From: WRMS01 sp038562165
Lineage (GTDB): Bacteria; Bacillota; Peptococcia; DRI-13; UBA5745
Length of the DNA stretch: 64,000 bases
Assembly: GCA_038562165.1 (NCBI GenBank)
Contig: JBCFAO010000018.1
Span: 1-64,000, forward strand
Direction of reading: 5' to 3'
Each line of letters opens with the position of its first letter. Position 1 is the first letter of the stretch. A program made the position numbers and the translations under genes. Below, in pieces: positions 34,295 through 43,749 of the stretch. The notes beneath the pieces are model-generated. The model did no database searches and was not told where the DNA came from. It worked only from the letters and a program-made list of their open reading frames with translations.

Positions 34295-35194
34295 CTAGCC
34301 CACCCGGCAGCCCACCCGCTGTAAGGCCGCCGCTAAATCCAGCAGCTCTTCCCGGCATTCCCAGGTCTGCCGTTCCTGAAGCAACTGCCACAGCTTGGGA
34401 GAGCGGCAGTATAAAAGAACCTCAGCCTGGACCGGCGTGAGTCTTCGTGGTTCACCCTTGACATAAAAGGCTGTTTCACTATAGGCGAGGCTCTGCCCCT
34501 CGGCCAGGCAGCGGCCTTGGGCCAAATCCAGCAGCATGGTCCCCGGCGTCTTTTCCTGATAAAACTTTTCTATGGCCTCCCGGCGGTCTGCGCTTTCCGC
34601 CTGAGGCCGGTTGCCGATAATGGCGCCCGTACGGTAACCCGCCTGCTTCTGCCACAGCTCCAGCTCCGGCCAGGGATAACCCCAAAAAATCAGACTATTT
34701 GCCTGCTGGCAAAGCCAATCCAGCAAAGCCCTGGGCAGCATGCCCGCTCTCCGGCAGCCTCCCGGTAAAATCACCTGGATTTGCCGGGGATTCTGCCGTT
34801 TCACCTTCTCCATAGACCAGAAAACCAGCAGATTTTTGCCGTCGATATAGGTTTTCCCTGCCTTTTCCAGCTCCCGGCGGCACATCTCCTCGCCGCCCAA
34901 ATCTTCAATGATCTGGGGAGCAAGGCCCAAAGCCCTGGCCTGAGTCAGCAAAGGCTCTTGCCAATGGCCCGCCAAGCTTGGTTCCCTCGGCGTCCGGCGG
35001 GAATCCTGGGGCCGGGGCAGCCGGTGCCAGCAAAGCCACCACTCTACTTCTCCAAAAGCGGTACAGTGCCGGCTGAAAGCCAGCTTTTCGGCGGCGGCGG
35101 GCAATAAAAAAGCCGGCCAATAGCGGCCCAGAGGCAGCTTGGCTCTTATGCTTTTTTCATCATGGAGATAAGATAAGTAAATTGCCTGGCTCAT
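34295..35194 (-). CDS. Unrecognised 299-aa protein
   Basis: I do not recognise a family. The protein is soluble, rich in Trp, Arg, Gln and Leu, with no signal peptide. It contains segments such as VILPGGCRRAGMLPRALLDWL and SLIFWGYPWPELELWQKQAGYRTG that could form an alpha/beta fold. It lies between dusB and greA, genes that are usually adjacent, so it may be an insertion in that operon. The gap to greA (about 230 bp) has no ORF. Confidence 0.6.
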   Translation of the reverse strand: MSQAIYLSYLHDEKSIRAKLPLGRYWPAFLLPAAAEKLAFSRHCTAFGEVEWWLCWHRLPRPQDSRRTPREPSLAGHWQEPLLTQARALGLAPQIIEDLGGEEMCRRELEKAGKTYIDGKNLLVFWSMEKVKRQNPRQIQVILPGGCRRAGMLPRALLDWLCQQANSLIFWGYPWPELELWQKQAGYRTGAIIGNRPQAESADRREAIEKFYQEKTPGTMLLDLAQGRCLAEGQSLAYSETAFYVKGEPRRLTPVQAEVLLYCRSPKLWQLLQERQTWECREELLDLAAALQRVGCRVG

Positions 35195-35242
35195 GGCATA
35201 GTCTATGTGGCTGCCTGATGGCCTATGCAGAAAAATCTCAAG

Positions 35243-35335
35243 AGAGTTTGCTTTGCTTCTAGAGACTCTTTTGAGAGTCTGCTATGGTTCTAAAGACTCT
35301 CAAGAGAGTCTGCTATGGCTCTAGAGACTCTCTTG
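35243..35335. repeat. 31-bp tandem repeat made of palindromes, three copies
   Basis: Units start at 35243, 35274 and 35305. Each contains AGAGTCTGC...AGAGACTCT, which can fold on itself. The array reaches into the last codons of dusB (C-terminal RESLEP) and fills the gap before the 299-aa gene. Confidence 0.85.
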
Positions 35336-36320
35336 GATAGCTGCGCAAAATAGCTTCTGCCTCCGCCAAAGTACGGCAATGAAAGAGCTTCTCTTTTAAT
35401 GGAGCTGTCCGGGGCAGGCCTTTGAGATACCAGGCCAGATGCTTGCGCATTTCCGGTATGCCCTTAGCCTCGCCCTTACGCTCCACCAGACGGCGGCAAT
35501 GCTCCAAAGCCATGGCAATTTTCTCTTCCCTGCCGGGCTCCCGGCCTTCGTCTGCCGTCAGCAAAAACTTAGCTATACGGCCCGGCAGCCAGGGATTGCC
35601 TAAAGCCCCCCGCCCTACCATAACACCGTCGCAGCCTGTCTCCTCCAGCAGCCGCCGGGCATCCTTAGGCCCCCAAACGTCGCCGTTGCCGATGACCGGC
35701 ACCTGCACAGCCTCCTTAACCCGCCGAATCTGCTGCCAATCAGCCCGGCCGCTGTAATACTGCTCCCTGGTCCGGCCATGGACGGCGATCATAGCCGCTC
35801 CCGCCGCCTCCATCCGCAAGGCAAAATCCGGCACCACCAGATGACCGCTATCCATGCCCAAGCGGATTTTCACCGTTACCGGAATGGCCACCGCCGCCGC
35901 CATAGCTTCTACAATCCGGGCTGCCAGCCCCGGATTTTCCAGCAAAGCGGAACCCTCCCCATTTTTCACTACTTTGGGAACGGGGCAGCCCATATTGACA
36001 TCCACAAAAGCAGCGCCTTGAGCCGCTGCCGCCTCAGCCGCTGCCGCCATTACTTCCGGCTCGGAACCAAAAATCTGTACCGCCACCGGCCCCGGCTCGC
36101 CACTGATGTCCAAAAGGGCCTGGGTTTTAACATTATGATAAGACAGCGCTTTCGCACTGATCATTTCCGTATAAAGCAAAACCGGCCCTTGCTCCCTGGC
36201 CAATTCCCGAAAGGTTTTATCGGTGATTCCGGCCATAGGAGCTAAGGCCACAGGATTACTTTTTAAGATAGCGGCAATATCCGCCGGACTTTTTTCTTTT
36301 TCTCGATTACCGCTCAGCAA
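35313..36320 (-). CDS. dusB: tRNA-dihydrouridine synthase
   Basis: The 335-aa protein is an FMN-binding TIM barrel starting LAPMAGITDKTFRELA. The conserved VNMGCPVPKVVKNGEGSALL holds the catalytic Cys near residue 110, followed by VKIRLGMD and GNGDVW. It reduces uridines in the tRNA D-loop. The extreme C terminus overlaps a tandem repeat, so those few residues may vary. Confidence 0.95.
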   Translation of the reverse strand: MLSGNREKEKSPADIAAILKSNPVALAPMAGITDKTFRELAREQGPVLLYTEMISAKALSYHNVKTQALLDISGEPGPVAVQIFGSEPEVMAAAAEAAAAQGAAFVDVNMGCPVPKVVKNGEGSALLENPGLAARIVEAMAAAVAIPVTVKIRLGMDSGHLVVPDFALRMEAAGAAMIAVHGRTREQYYSGRADWQQIRRVKEAVQVPVIGNGDVWGPKDARRLLEETGCDGVMVGRGALGNPWLPGRIAKFLLTADEGREPGREEKIAMALEHCRRLVERKGEAKGIPEMRKHLAWYLKGLPRTAPLKEKLFHCRTLAEAEAILRSYPRESLEP

Positions 36321-36347
36321 ACGTTCTTCTCCTTTAGTATCCGCGCT

Positions 36348-36914
36348 CTAGAATTTCAGCAGGACGCCTACCACTGCCGCAATGGCAATATAAACTATAG
36401 GATGCCATTTCAGTTTAAAATTCATTACCGTCATGATGATAAACATAACCAGAGCCGGGAAATGAAACAGCTCCAGGAAAGAGCCGCTTTGCCGGAAAGC
36501 AGCCCAATCCACCAAGGAAATGGTCATGATTTTAAAGCCGGCGGCGGCAATCAGCCCGCAAACCGCCGGGCGCAACCCGTAAAACACAGCCTCCACGTAA
36601 GGGCTGGCTTTAAATTTGTTCAGGAACCTGGCCACGATTGTGCCGATAATCAGGGAAGGCACCACATAAGCGGCAGTAGCCAACACTCCGCCCAAGACGC
36701 CGGCTACCGTAAAGCCTACATAGGTGGCCATATTGATGCCTATGGGTCCGGGGGTGGACTCCGATACGGCAATGATATTGGCTAAATCCGCATGAGTATA
36801 CCAGTGGTATTTGTCAGATAATGCGTAAAGGAAAGGCAGAGCAGCCAAACCGCCGCCTATGGCAAATATGCTGATTTTGGCAAACTCCAGGCAAAGCTGC
36901 AGATAAGTATTCAT
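36348..36914 (-). CDS. ChrA-type chromate transporter, second half-size subunit
   Basis: The 188-aa protein has five to six membrane helices and one CHR domain (FAIGGGLAALPFLYAL and ESTPGPIGINMATYVGF). Short-chain CHR proteins work as a pair encoded by adjacent genes. Here it overlaps the partner gene by 4 bp (ATGA). Chromate efflux is the known activity of the family. The physiological substrate may be sulfate or another oxyanion. Confidence 0.9.
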   Translation of the reverse strand: MNTYLQLCLEFAKISIFAIGGGLAALPFLYALSDKYHWYTHADLANIIAVSESTPGPIGINMATYVGFTVAGVLGGVLATAAYVVPSLIIGTIVARFLNKFKASPYVEAVFYGLRPAVCGLIAAAGFKIMTISLVDWAAFRQSGSFLELFHFPALVMFIIMTVMNFKLKWHPIVYIAIAAVVGVLLKF

Positions 36915-37504
36915 CGCTTATCACCGGCCCTTTCCTCCGGTTTCTGTACGCTCTCCGGCTTTCTGCCAATTTTCCCGCTTAATAAGCTTAGAGCAAGGCC
37001 GGCTATGGCTGCTAAAACCACCAGAGGCACAGGTGTGATTTTCAGCCAGGCGGAAGCGAGGAAAGTAGCCACGGCAATAACAGCCGTAGTCAGGTTGACG
37101 ACGCCCTTTTTGGCCATGGTATAAATAGCATTGGCTACTAAAGCGCAAACAGCCACCCGAATACCGGCGAAAGCACTTTGCACCACTGCCAAATCGGAAA
37201 AATTCTGGATCAACGAAGCAATAGCCAGAATGATCAATAAAGAGGGCATCACCAGGCCCGTAGCCGCAATGGCGGCGCCCCTTCTGCCCTTTACGTTATA
37301 GCCGATAAAAATAGCGGTGTTAACGGCGATGAGCCCGGGCAGGCATTGGCCTACGGCATAATAATCCATGACCTCTTCCTGGCTGGCCCAGTTTCTCTTT
37401 TCCACTATCTCCCTTTGCATTAAGGGCAGCACCGTATAGCCGCCGCCAAAGGTTAAAGCACCAATACGAAAAAACGTAAAAAACATATCCCAATAAAAAG
37501 CCAT
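36911..37504 (-). CDS. ChrA-type chromate transporter, first half-size subunit
   Basis: The product is about 197 aa from ATG 37504 (GGGAG 8 bases upstream). The CHR domain shows FFRIGALTFGGGYTVLPLM and GQCLPGLIAVNTAIFIGY. It pairs with the following gene. The proteins are homologous but differ in their signature (PGLIAVN versus PGPIGIN), as expected for the two halves of a heterodimer with opposite membrane orientation. Confidence 0.9.
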   Translation of the reverse strand: MAFYWDMFFTFFRIGALTFGGGYTVLPLMQREIVEKRNWASQEEVMDYYAVGQCLPGLIAVNTAIFIGYNVKGRRGAAIAATGLVMPSLLIILAIASLIQNFSDLAVVQSAFAGIRVAVCALVANAIYTMAKKGVVNLTTAVIAVATFLASAWLKITPVPLVVLAAIAGLALSLLSGKIGRKPESVQKPEERAGDKR

Positions 37505-37537
37505 TTCTTCATCTCCCATGTGATATTGATCCGGTAT

Positions 37538-39151
37538 TTACCAAGCAGCAACGCAACCGTCGGTGCGGTACTCGCTGCCGCCGCAGAAAATCCCCTGTTC
37601 ATCCCGCCAAATAATTTGTCCCCGGCCAAAGTTGCGGTTATGAGGAGCATAATGAATATCGTGGCCCTTGGCCGCTAAGGCCGTTACCAACTCTTGAGGA
37701 AAGCCGGGCTCCACCAGGATGGTTCTGCCTTCTGTCCATTGCCAGCGGAAACCGTCCAGGGCTTGCTGGGGATTCAGGTGGAAATCTACCGTATTCATAA
37801 CTACCTGGACATGGCCCTGGGGCTGCATGAAAGCACCCATGACCCCAAAGGGCCCCACCGCCTGGCCATCCTTGGTCAGGAAGCCGGGAATAATGGTATG
37901 ATAAGGCTTTTTCTCCGGTCCTACGCAGTTTTCCGATGCCGGATCCATATAGAAATTGGTGCCCCGGTTGTGCAAAGCGATGCCGGTGCCCGGCACCACC
38001 AGACCGGAACCGAAGCCCCGGTAATTGCTTTGGATGTAGGAAACCATGTTGCCCTGGCTGTCGGCGGTACAGAGATAGACTGTACCCGCTCCCTCGGGCT
38101 TGCCCGGCGCAGGATCCCGGGCCTCCCCGGTAATCAGGCGGCGGCGCTCAGCGGCAAAGGCCTCGTTTAAAAGCTGCTCCGTATTTACTTTCATGCTCCG
38201 GGGATCGGCGATGTATCTCTTGCCATCGGCAAAAGCCAGTTTCATGGCTTCCAACTGGCGGTGAATAGTTTCCGCATTATCCCGTTCAGTAAATTCCATA
38301 CCTTTCAATATATTCAGAGCCATTAAGGCCACAATGCCGTGGCCATTGGGAGGAATCTCCCAAACGTCATAGCCCCGGTAATTGACGGAAATAGGCTCCA
38401 CCCATTCCGGTTGATAAGCTTCCAGGTCTTCTTTACGAATCAAGCCGCCGGTATCCAGGGAGAATTGATGAATAGCCGACGCCAGGCTGCCTTTATAGAA
38501 AGCCTGGCCTTTTGTCCTGGCAATCTCCCGTAAAGTTCCGCCATGATAAGGGCTGCGCCAAAGCTCACCGGCCCGGGGAGCTCTGCCTTCCGGGGCAAAA
38601 ACCTTAAACCACTCCTGGAATTCCGGCCCGATTCCCTCTTTTTTATACAGATGATAAGCCTCTTGCCAAAGAAGGGAAATAACCGGCGAAACGGGATAGC
38701 CTTCCTCGGCATAATTGGCGGCAGGCTCCACCACCTCTTCCAATGACAGCCGGCCAAACCTCTCGGATAAGCCGGCCCAGCCTGCCGGCAGGCCCGGGAC
38801 CGTTACCGGCACCCAACCGGTGAATGGCATAGTCTGATAGCCCCGCTTCAGAACCTCTTCCCTGGTCAGCGCCTTGGGAGAAGGGCCGCTGGCGTTAAGA
38901 CCGTGCAGCTTGCCGCCGGTCCAAACCAGAGCAAAGCAATCACCGCCGATGCCGTTGGAAGTAGGCTCCAGCACCGTCAAAGCCGCCGCCGTGGCAATAG
39001 CGGCGTCCACCGCATTGCCCCCCTTCTTTAGAATATCAAGGCCTGCCTGGGCCGCCAGAGGCTGGGAGGTGCAGACCATGCCTTTTTTACCGTAGACCGG
39101 CCTTTTCACCGCACCATAAACTTCCTGCAAAGCATCAAACTGCAACGCCAT
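37538..39151 (-). CDS. Gamma-glutamyltransferase family protein (YwrD-like)
   Basis: The product is about 537 aa. ATG 39151 is 8 bases after GGAAGGAG and 2 bp after the coaX stop. Features include GMVCTSQPLAAQAGLDILKKGGNAVDAAIA, a processing Thr in the GTVYLCTAD segment (about residue 354) and the GFGSGLVVPGTGIALHNRG loop. The fold is an Ntn-hydrolase that cleaves itself into two subunits. No signal peptide is seen, so it differs from secreted GGT and fits the intracellular YwrD-type branch. The substrate is uncertain. Confidence 0.88.
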   Translation of the reverse strand: MALQFDALQEVYGAVKRPVYGKKGMVCTSQPLAAQAGLDILKKGGNAVDAAIATAAALTVLEPTSNGIGGDCFALVWTGGKLHGLNASGPSPKALTREEVLKRGYQTMPFTGWVPVTVPGLPAGWAGLSERFGRLSLEEVVEPAANYAEEGYPVSPVISLLWQEAYHLYKKEGIGPEFQEWFKVFAPEGRAPRAGELWRSPYHGGTLREIARTKGQAFYKGSLASAIHQFSLDTGGLIRKEDLEAYQPEWVEPISVNYRGYDVWEIPPNGHGIVALMALNILKGMEFTERDNAETIHRQLEAMKLAFADGKRYIADPRSMKVNTEQLLNEAFAAERRRLITGEARDPAPGKPEGAGTVYLCTADSQGNMVSYIQSNYRGFGSGLVVPGTGIALHNRGTNFYMDPASENCVGPEKKPYHTIIPGFLTKDGQAVGPFGVMGAFMQPQGHVQVVMNTVDFHLNPQQALDGFRWQWTEGRTILVEPGFPQELVTALAAKGHDIHYAPHNRNFGRGQIIWRDEQGIFCGGSEYRTDGCVAAW

Positions 39152-39153
39152 TC

Positions 39154-39927
39154 TTACCACTCCTTCCGGTTTCTGTTGTAAATCAATCGCAGTCCTTCTA
39201 ACGTCAAATTATTGTCTACCAGGTCGATAGTCTCCGATTCCTCGGCGATTACTTCGGCCATGCCGCCGGTGGCAATAACCCGGGGCTTGGCGCCCAGCTC
39301 TTTAATCAGCCGGTGGACTATACCGTCCACCAGCCCGATATAACCATAAATCAGACCTGACTGCATGCTGACTACCGTATTGCGGCCAATAACCTGCTTA
39401 GGCTTCACCAGCTCGATTCTGGGCAGCTTAGCGGCCCGCTGAAACAAGGCTTCTGCCGAGATACCGATACCGGGGCTGATGACGCCTCCCAGATAACGGC
39501 CTTCCTCATCAATGACACAAAAGGTAGTGGCCGTACCAAAATCAATAATGATCAAGGGGCCGCCGTGCTGTTCAAAACCGGCTACAGCATTGACGATACG
39601 GTCTGCCCCCACTTCCCTGGGGTTGTCATAAAGTATGGGCAAGCCTGTTTTGACGCCGGGTCCTACCACCAAGGGCTCGAGGTTAAAACACTGGCGTATC
39701 ATTCTCTCCAAGGTGGGCATGATGGGCGGCACCACCGAGGAAATAATGACGGCAGATATGTCCCGGGGCCACATCTGGGCGCAGGATAAAAATGACCTGA
39801 TCTTAATTTCGTATTCGTCGGCAGTCTGGTTGCGGTCCGTGGCCAGCCGCCAGGCGTGAAGCAAGGTCTCCTCTTTATATACGCCCATGACAATATTGGT
39901 ATTCCCCACATCAAAAACTAAAAGCAT
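39154..39927 (-). CDS. coaX: Type III pantothenate kinase
   Basis: The 257-aa protein has an ASKHA fold with DVGNTNIVMGVY at the N terminus, GADRIVNAVAGF near 104 and DFGTATTFCVIDEEG near 129 holding the catalytic Asp. It phosphorylates pantothenate, the first step of CoA synthesis, needs a monovalent cation and is insensitive to CoA feedback. It is followed immediately by the GGT-like gene. Confidence 0.96.
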   Translation of the reverse strand: MLLVFDVGNTNIVMGVYKEETLLHAWRLATDRNQTADEYEIKIRSFLSCAQMWPRDISAVIISSVVPPIMPTLERMIRQCFNLEPLVVGPGVKTGLPILYDNPREVGADRIVNAVAGFEQHGGPLIIIDFGTATTFCVIDEEGRYLGGVISPGIGISAEALFQRAAKLPRIELVKPKQVIGRNTVVSMQSGLIYGYIGLVDGIVHRLIKELGAKPRVIATGGMAEVIAEESETIDLVDNNLTLEGLRLIYNRNRKEW

Positions 39928-39958
39928 AGAGTTCCTCCTGTATACAAGATAGAGGCTG

Positions 39959-41668
39959 CTATTTTAAAGCAGTAAAAAAGCTGAGAAAAGCCAGCAGAAC
40001 GCCGGTCAGGCTTTCACCGCCGAAGACGCCGGAGGCCAGAACCATACCCTTATCCTGGCTTTGGGGCCAAAGCTTATCCGTAACCCAGCGGATAACGCCG
40101 CCGATAAAGATAGCGGCCGAAAAGGCAAAAGGAAGATATAAGCCGATGCCCAAAGTGGTGGCCGGCAAACCGAAAAAGCAGAGGGCTGCGCCGGCGATGG
40201 CGCCGCTCCAAAACACCAAAGGATCAAAGGCGCTGTTGACCATGGAAAACACCAGCCGGGCCTGAGGCGCAGGTAAAGCGTCGGAAAAAACCGGGCCGAA
40301 CTGGCCGATAACCACAAATAAGGTGAAACTGGCCACCACAGCCCCAAGCAGCCCCCCTACACCCTGGGCAATCAACTGCTCCTTGGGATTGGTGCCGATA
40401 ATCTGGCCGGCCCGGTAGTCAAACATAGTATCGCCGGCAAAGCCGCTGGCCACCGCCACCACTGCCGCTACCATCAGGCTGGATTGCCACTGGGGTTTAA
40501 ATAAGAAAGCCGCTCCCATCATGACAATTATGCCGAAAATCTCCATAGGATCGATGCCGGATTCGCCTGTTACCAGGCAAGCCATCAGCGTCATCAAGAA
40601 TGTGCCTGCTATCACAAATAAGCTGAGAGAAAATCCCATACCGGCTCCAACGCAGGCCAGAGCTGCGCCTATGGCGGCAATGAGCAGCCAGGTCATGTTG
40701 CCCGGCCCGGTCCGCTCTCCGGAAAGGCTTGGTTTGCCTGAGGAGGACTTTGACCCTAAAGCAGCCCCTCCGCCCGCTTTGCCTTCCTTGAGGCCAGCCT
40801 TCTGCCGCTCCTTGATCTGGCTATGGAAAAACCGCAGTAAGGTCCCTAAGCCGGCGCCCACCATAAGGCCCAAGCCCAGGGTGTCTTTAAATGAAGCCGC
40901 GGCGGCGGCATCGGCAAAGAATCCTCCGGCTACGCCAAAGGGCAGGATAATAAAATATGCCAGCAAGGCTCCGCCAAAAAGCACCGCCGTGTAAATACCG
41001 CCGATCATATAGCCGATGGCAGGGGCCATGGGGTAGAGCATAACGCCGGCCTGAATACCGGCGGCCCCCGGCAGCGTAAAGCTGATAAACTGGGGTATTT
41101 TGCCCAGCCAATCCCGGATAAAAGTGAATACGGCGCTGATGGCCAAGGAAACTGCCAGCAGTTTGCCTTTGCTGCCGCCGGCGTCGCCGCTCTTTATGGT
41201 TTCCGCCGCCGCCATACCGATGGGAAAAGGCAGCTTCCTTTGCTCCAGCAGCATAGGCCGCCAGTACCAGGTCAGCGCCAATCCCAGGAAAAGTCCGGCC
41301 AGGGCAATCAACAGCACCGGCAAGAAAAAAGCGGACAACTGAGGCCCTTGGCCTTCCGCCCACAAACCGGGCAAGGTAAAGGCCATTCCGCCGGCGATCA
41401 TGGCGCCTGCAGTCATGGCCGTTTGCGTCACATTAATCTCGTTTAAGTTGGTATTGCCCATCAGCTTCAAAATGCTCATAGCCGCAATCGAAGCAAAAAC
41501 CGTGGGCCAGGGCAGAGCCCCCATCCGTAAGGCCACATAAAGAGAGCTGGCCGTCAATAATGCGGAGCCCAAAGCTCCCCAAATCAGAGCCCGAAGGGTA
41601 AGTCCAGAGGAAAACTGCCTTTGTTCCCCCCTTGTGAATTCCTGGTCAGTCCGTGGTTTGTTTGTCAT
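39959..41668 (-). CDS. OPT-family oligopeptide or metal-chelate transporter
   Basis: The product is about 569 aa from ATG 41668. About fourteen to sixteen membrane helices and the OPT/YSL signature are seen (NTNLNEINVTQTAMTAGAMIAGG; SGFAGDTMFDYRAGQIIGTNPKEQLIAQ). A cytosolic, low-complexity Gly/Ser/Lys loop lies near 290-325. OPT proteins import oligopeptides or metal-peptide complexes with protons. The substrate cannot be read from sequence. A 3-codon-longer start is possible but has its ribosome site too close. Confidence 0.9.
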   Translation of the reverse strand: MTNKPRTDQEFTRGEQRQFSSGLTLRALIWGALGSALLTASSLYVALRMGALPWPTVFASIAAMSILKLMGNTNLNEINVTQTAMTAGAMIAGGMAFTLPGLWAEGQGPQLSAFFLPVLLIALAGLFLGLALTWYWRPMLLEQRKLPFPIGMAAAETIKSGDAGGSKGKLLAVSLAISAVFTFIRDWLGKIPQFISFTLPGAAGIQAGVMLYPMAPAIGYMIGGIYTAVLFGGALLAYFIILPFGVAGGFFADAAAAASFKDTLGLGLMVGAGLGTLLRFFHSQIKERQKAGLKEGKAGGGAALGSKSSSGKPSLSGERTGPGNMTWLLIAAIGAALACVGAGMGFSLSLFVIAGTFLMTLMACLVTGESGIDPMEIFGIIVMMGAAFLFKPQWQSSLMVAAVVAVASGFAGDTMFDYRAGQIIGTNPKEQLIAQGVGGLLGAVVASFTLFVVIGQFGPVFSDALPAPQARLVFSMVNSAFDPLVFWSGAIAGAALCFFGLPATTLGIGLYLPFAFSAAIFIGGVIRWVTDKLWPQSQDKGMVLASGVFGGESLTGVLLAFLSFFTALK

Positions 41669-41917
41669 GCAAATCATCCTTTCTGCAGGCCCAAAAAAAT
41701 GGCCCCGGCTACCAAAGTTGCCGAAGGCTACTGTATTTCGGGCATCTTTGTCTCAGTCCTATCCTTAGGATCCAAGCATACCTGTAGTTGAAGGGTACCT
41801 ATGAAATTGTCCGTTGCCCTCCCCGGCGGCGGCCCGGTGGCCGCGGAGCAGGCTTCTCACGAAACCGGTATAGGATTCCTGCGGCTGCTGCCTTTCGGAT
41901 ATCCTTACCTTGCCCCT
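41669..41917 (-). other. Leader region of the OPT transporter gene, no recognised element
   Basis: This gap of about 250 bp between folK and the transporter gene contains several GC-rich inverted repeats (for example GCGGCC...GGCCGC near 41840). No T-box, cobalamin, SAM or other riboswitch core could be recognised. A ribosome site AAAGGA precedes the start. Confidence 0.4.
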
Positions 41918-42421
41918 TTATTCCCCGGCAATATTCATCTTAACATCCGCCGCCGGAATTTTCAATACTATGCCCTCATGTATCCACGGCAGACCCCGTT
42001 TAGCCAGCAAGCTTATGTCCATCTCTCCTAAAGGCCCCAGAACAAAAGCCCTTTCCCCCATCCGGGGATGAGGCACCGTCAAATCCGGCAGATCAATAGT
42101 CAAGTCATCGATCAGCAAGATATCCACATCGAGAGTACGGGGCCCCCAACGCAGGATTCTTTCCCGCTTATACGCTCTTTCAGCCCGCCGGCAAACCTCC
42201 AATAATTCAAGGGGCTCAAGGTTTGTGCTGCAATGAACTGCCATATTGTAAAAGGGCGGCTGTTCCGTATAGCCTACCGGCTCCGTCTCATAAATGCCGG
42301 AGCAGTCCCGAAATTCCAGGCCATTGGCCAGCAAAAAGGTCAGCCCCCCCATTAAATTGTCATAACGGTTGCCCAGGTTACTGCCCAAGGACAGCCAAAC
42401 ATCATAGATCTGACCGGACAA
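41918..42421 (-). CDS. folK: HPPK, 6-hydroxymethyl-7,8-dihydropterin pyrophosphokinase
   Basis: The product is about 167 aa from a TTG start at 42421, 8 bases after AAGGAGG. Longer starts would run into the upstream ATPase gene without a ribosome site. Motifs present are WLSLGSNLGNRYDNL, RWGPRTLDVDILL and HPRMGERAFVLGPL. It transfers pyrophosphate from ATP to the dihydropterin, feeding dihydropteroate synthase. It is separated from folB by an inserted ATPase gene. Confidence 0.93.
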   Translation of the reverse strand: MSGQIYDVWLSLGSNLGNRYDNLMGGLTFLLANGLEFRDCSGIYETEPVGYTEQPPFYNMAVHCSTNLEPLELLEVCRRAERAYKRERILRWGPRTLDVDILLIDDLTIDLPDLTVPHPRMGERAFVLGPLGEMDISLLAKRGLPWIHEGIVLKIPAADVKMNIAGE

Positions 42422-42459
42422 GTTCTTTCCCTCCTTAATAGCCCTTATGAACCCAGCCT

Positions 42460-43749
42460 TTAGAGCCGCTCTACTGCCCAAAGAGGCAAGTTCAACAGCC
42501 AGTCCTCTTTTTTATAATCAGCCATGGATGTCCTAATAGATTGTGGAGGCTTGAATTTCCCATGATAGGTTTTCAAACTTTTCGCCCGAAGGTTAGCCTC
42601 GGCCTTAACCTCTATAGGTATGACGGCGTTGCCGGTGTCAATAACAAAATCCACTTCGGCAGTGCCTCGCTCGGCTGTCCAATAGTAGGTTTGAATATCC
42701 TTGAGAGTCTTGAGTTGCTGCAATACGTACTGTTCCGTCAGCGCACCCTTAAACTCCCTGAACAGATCGTTACCGTCCAAAAGGATACCCTGATGCAAGC
42801 CGACCATACAGGAAAGCAGTCCCACGTCCAGCAAAAATAATTTAAACGCCTTCAAATCCTCATAGGCTTTCAGGGGCAAGCTCGGCGCTGTCACCCGGTG
42901 GACTTTATGGACAAGCCCGCAGTCAGTCAGCCAAAGCATAGCCAGCTCATATTCTTTTGCCCGTGCGCCTTCTTTAATAAGCCCATATATAAACTTTTTA
43001 TTTTCTTTAGTGAGTTGAGCCGGGATGTTGTTCCAAAGCATACGAATACGGGGTACCGCTTCGTTAGGTGCATGTTTGGAGAAATCTTGTTCATAAGCCG
43101 CCAGAATCCGTTGCTGAATTTCCCGCACCTCATTAAAATCCTTATTTTCAGAGAAGCTCTGCACCACCTCAGGCATACCGCCCACATAGTAATAGTGTTT
43201 CAGCAAATCAATATAATCCTGCTTAAAGGTATTAGCCATCTCGAAATCGCCTTTTTGCAGGAGCTCCACAAACTGTTCTTTGCCCATGGCTGTCATGAAC
43301 TCAAAGAATGAGAGAGGATATAGATCAAGAAACTCCACTTTCCCTACCGGAAAAGACGTACCTTGATGCAGCGCCACACCCAGCATGGAGCCGGCACAGA
43401 TAATCTCATATTGCGGTGCGTTTTCGTTAAAATATTTTAGTGAGGTCAGTGCCTTGGGAACCTCCTGAATTTCATCGAAAACCAGCAAAGTATTTCCGGC
43501 ATTGATCTTGTGTCCGGCGTAGAGCTCCAGGCCCGTTATAATCCGCTCAATGCTGAGGTCCCCCTCAAAAAGTGCCTGCATTCGGCTATTGTTATCAAAG
43601 CTAATATAGACCGTCTCTTTATAGGCGGTCTTGCCGAATTCTTTCATAAGCCAGGTCTTGCCGACCTGGCGCGCCCCTCTAATGATAAGGGGTTTTTTAT
43701 TTTTCTTTTGTTTCCATTTGAGAAGCTGCTCCATCCCGGCTCGATACAT
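42460..43749 (-). CDS. AAA ATPase with DUF4143 (AAA_14 family)
   Basis: The 429-aa protein has Walker A GARQVGKTWLMKEF near 25 and Walker B LLVFDEIQEVPKAL near 90. A winged-helix part follows, then the C-terminal DUF4143, whose GTAEVDFVIDTGNAVIPIEVKAE resembles a PD-(D/E)xK nuclease core. This family is common in anaerobes, often in variable positions. The role is unknown. It splits the fol gene cluster and has its own promoter-like sequence (TTGATT/TACAAT, about 43770-43800), which suggests later insertion. Confidence 0.9.
   Translation of the reverse strand: MYRAGMEQLLKWKQKKNKKPLIIRGARQVGKTWLMKEFGKTAYKETVYISFDNNSRMQALFEGDLSIERIITGLELYAGHKINAGNTLLVFDEIQEVPKALTSLKYFNENAPQYEIICAGSMLGVALHQGTSFPVGKVEFLDLYPLSFFEFMTAMGKEQFVELLQKGDFEMANTFKQDYIDLLKHYYYVGGMPEVVQSFSENKDFNEVREIQQRILAAYEQDFSKHAPNEAVPRIRMLWNNIPAQLTKENKKFIYGLIKEGARAKEYELAMLWLTDCGLVHKVHRVTAPSLPLKAYEDLKAFKLFLLDVGLLSCMVGLHQGILLDGNDLFREFKGALTEQYVLQQLKTLKDIQTYYWTAERGTAEVDFVIDTGNAVIPIEVKAEANLRAKSLKTYHGKFKPPQSIRTSMADYKKEDWLLNLPLWAVERL

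Noticed and set aside
37538..39151. Broken gamma-glutamyltransferase because the TTHYS motif is missing
   Set aside because: The YwrD-like branch uses a different sequence around the processing Thr (here GTVYL), and the other motifs are intact, so it is probably functional.
41669..41917. Riboswitch or T-box before the OPT transporter gene
   Set aside because: GC-rich inverted repeats are present but none of the conserved cores I know could be matched. A covariance-model search would be needed.
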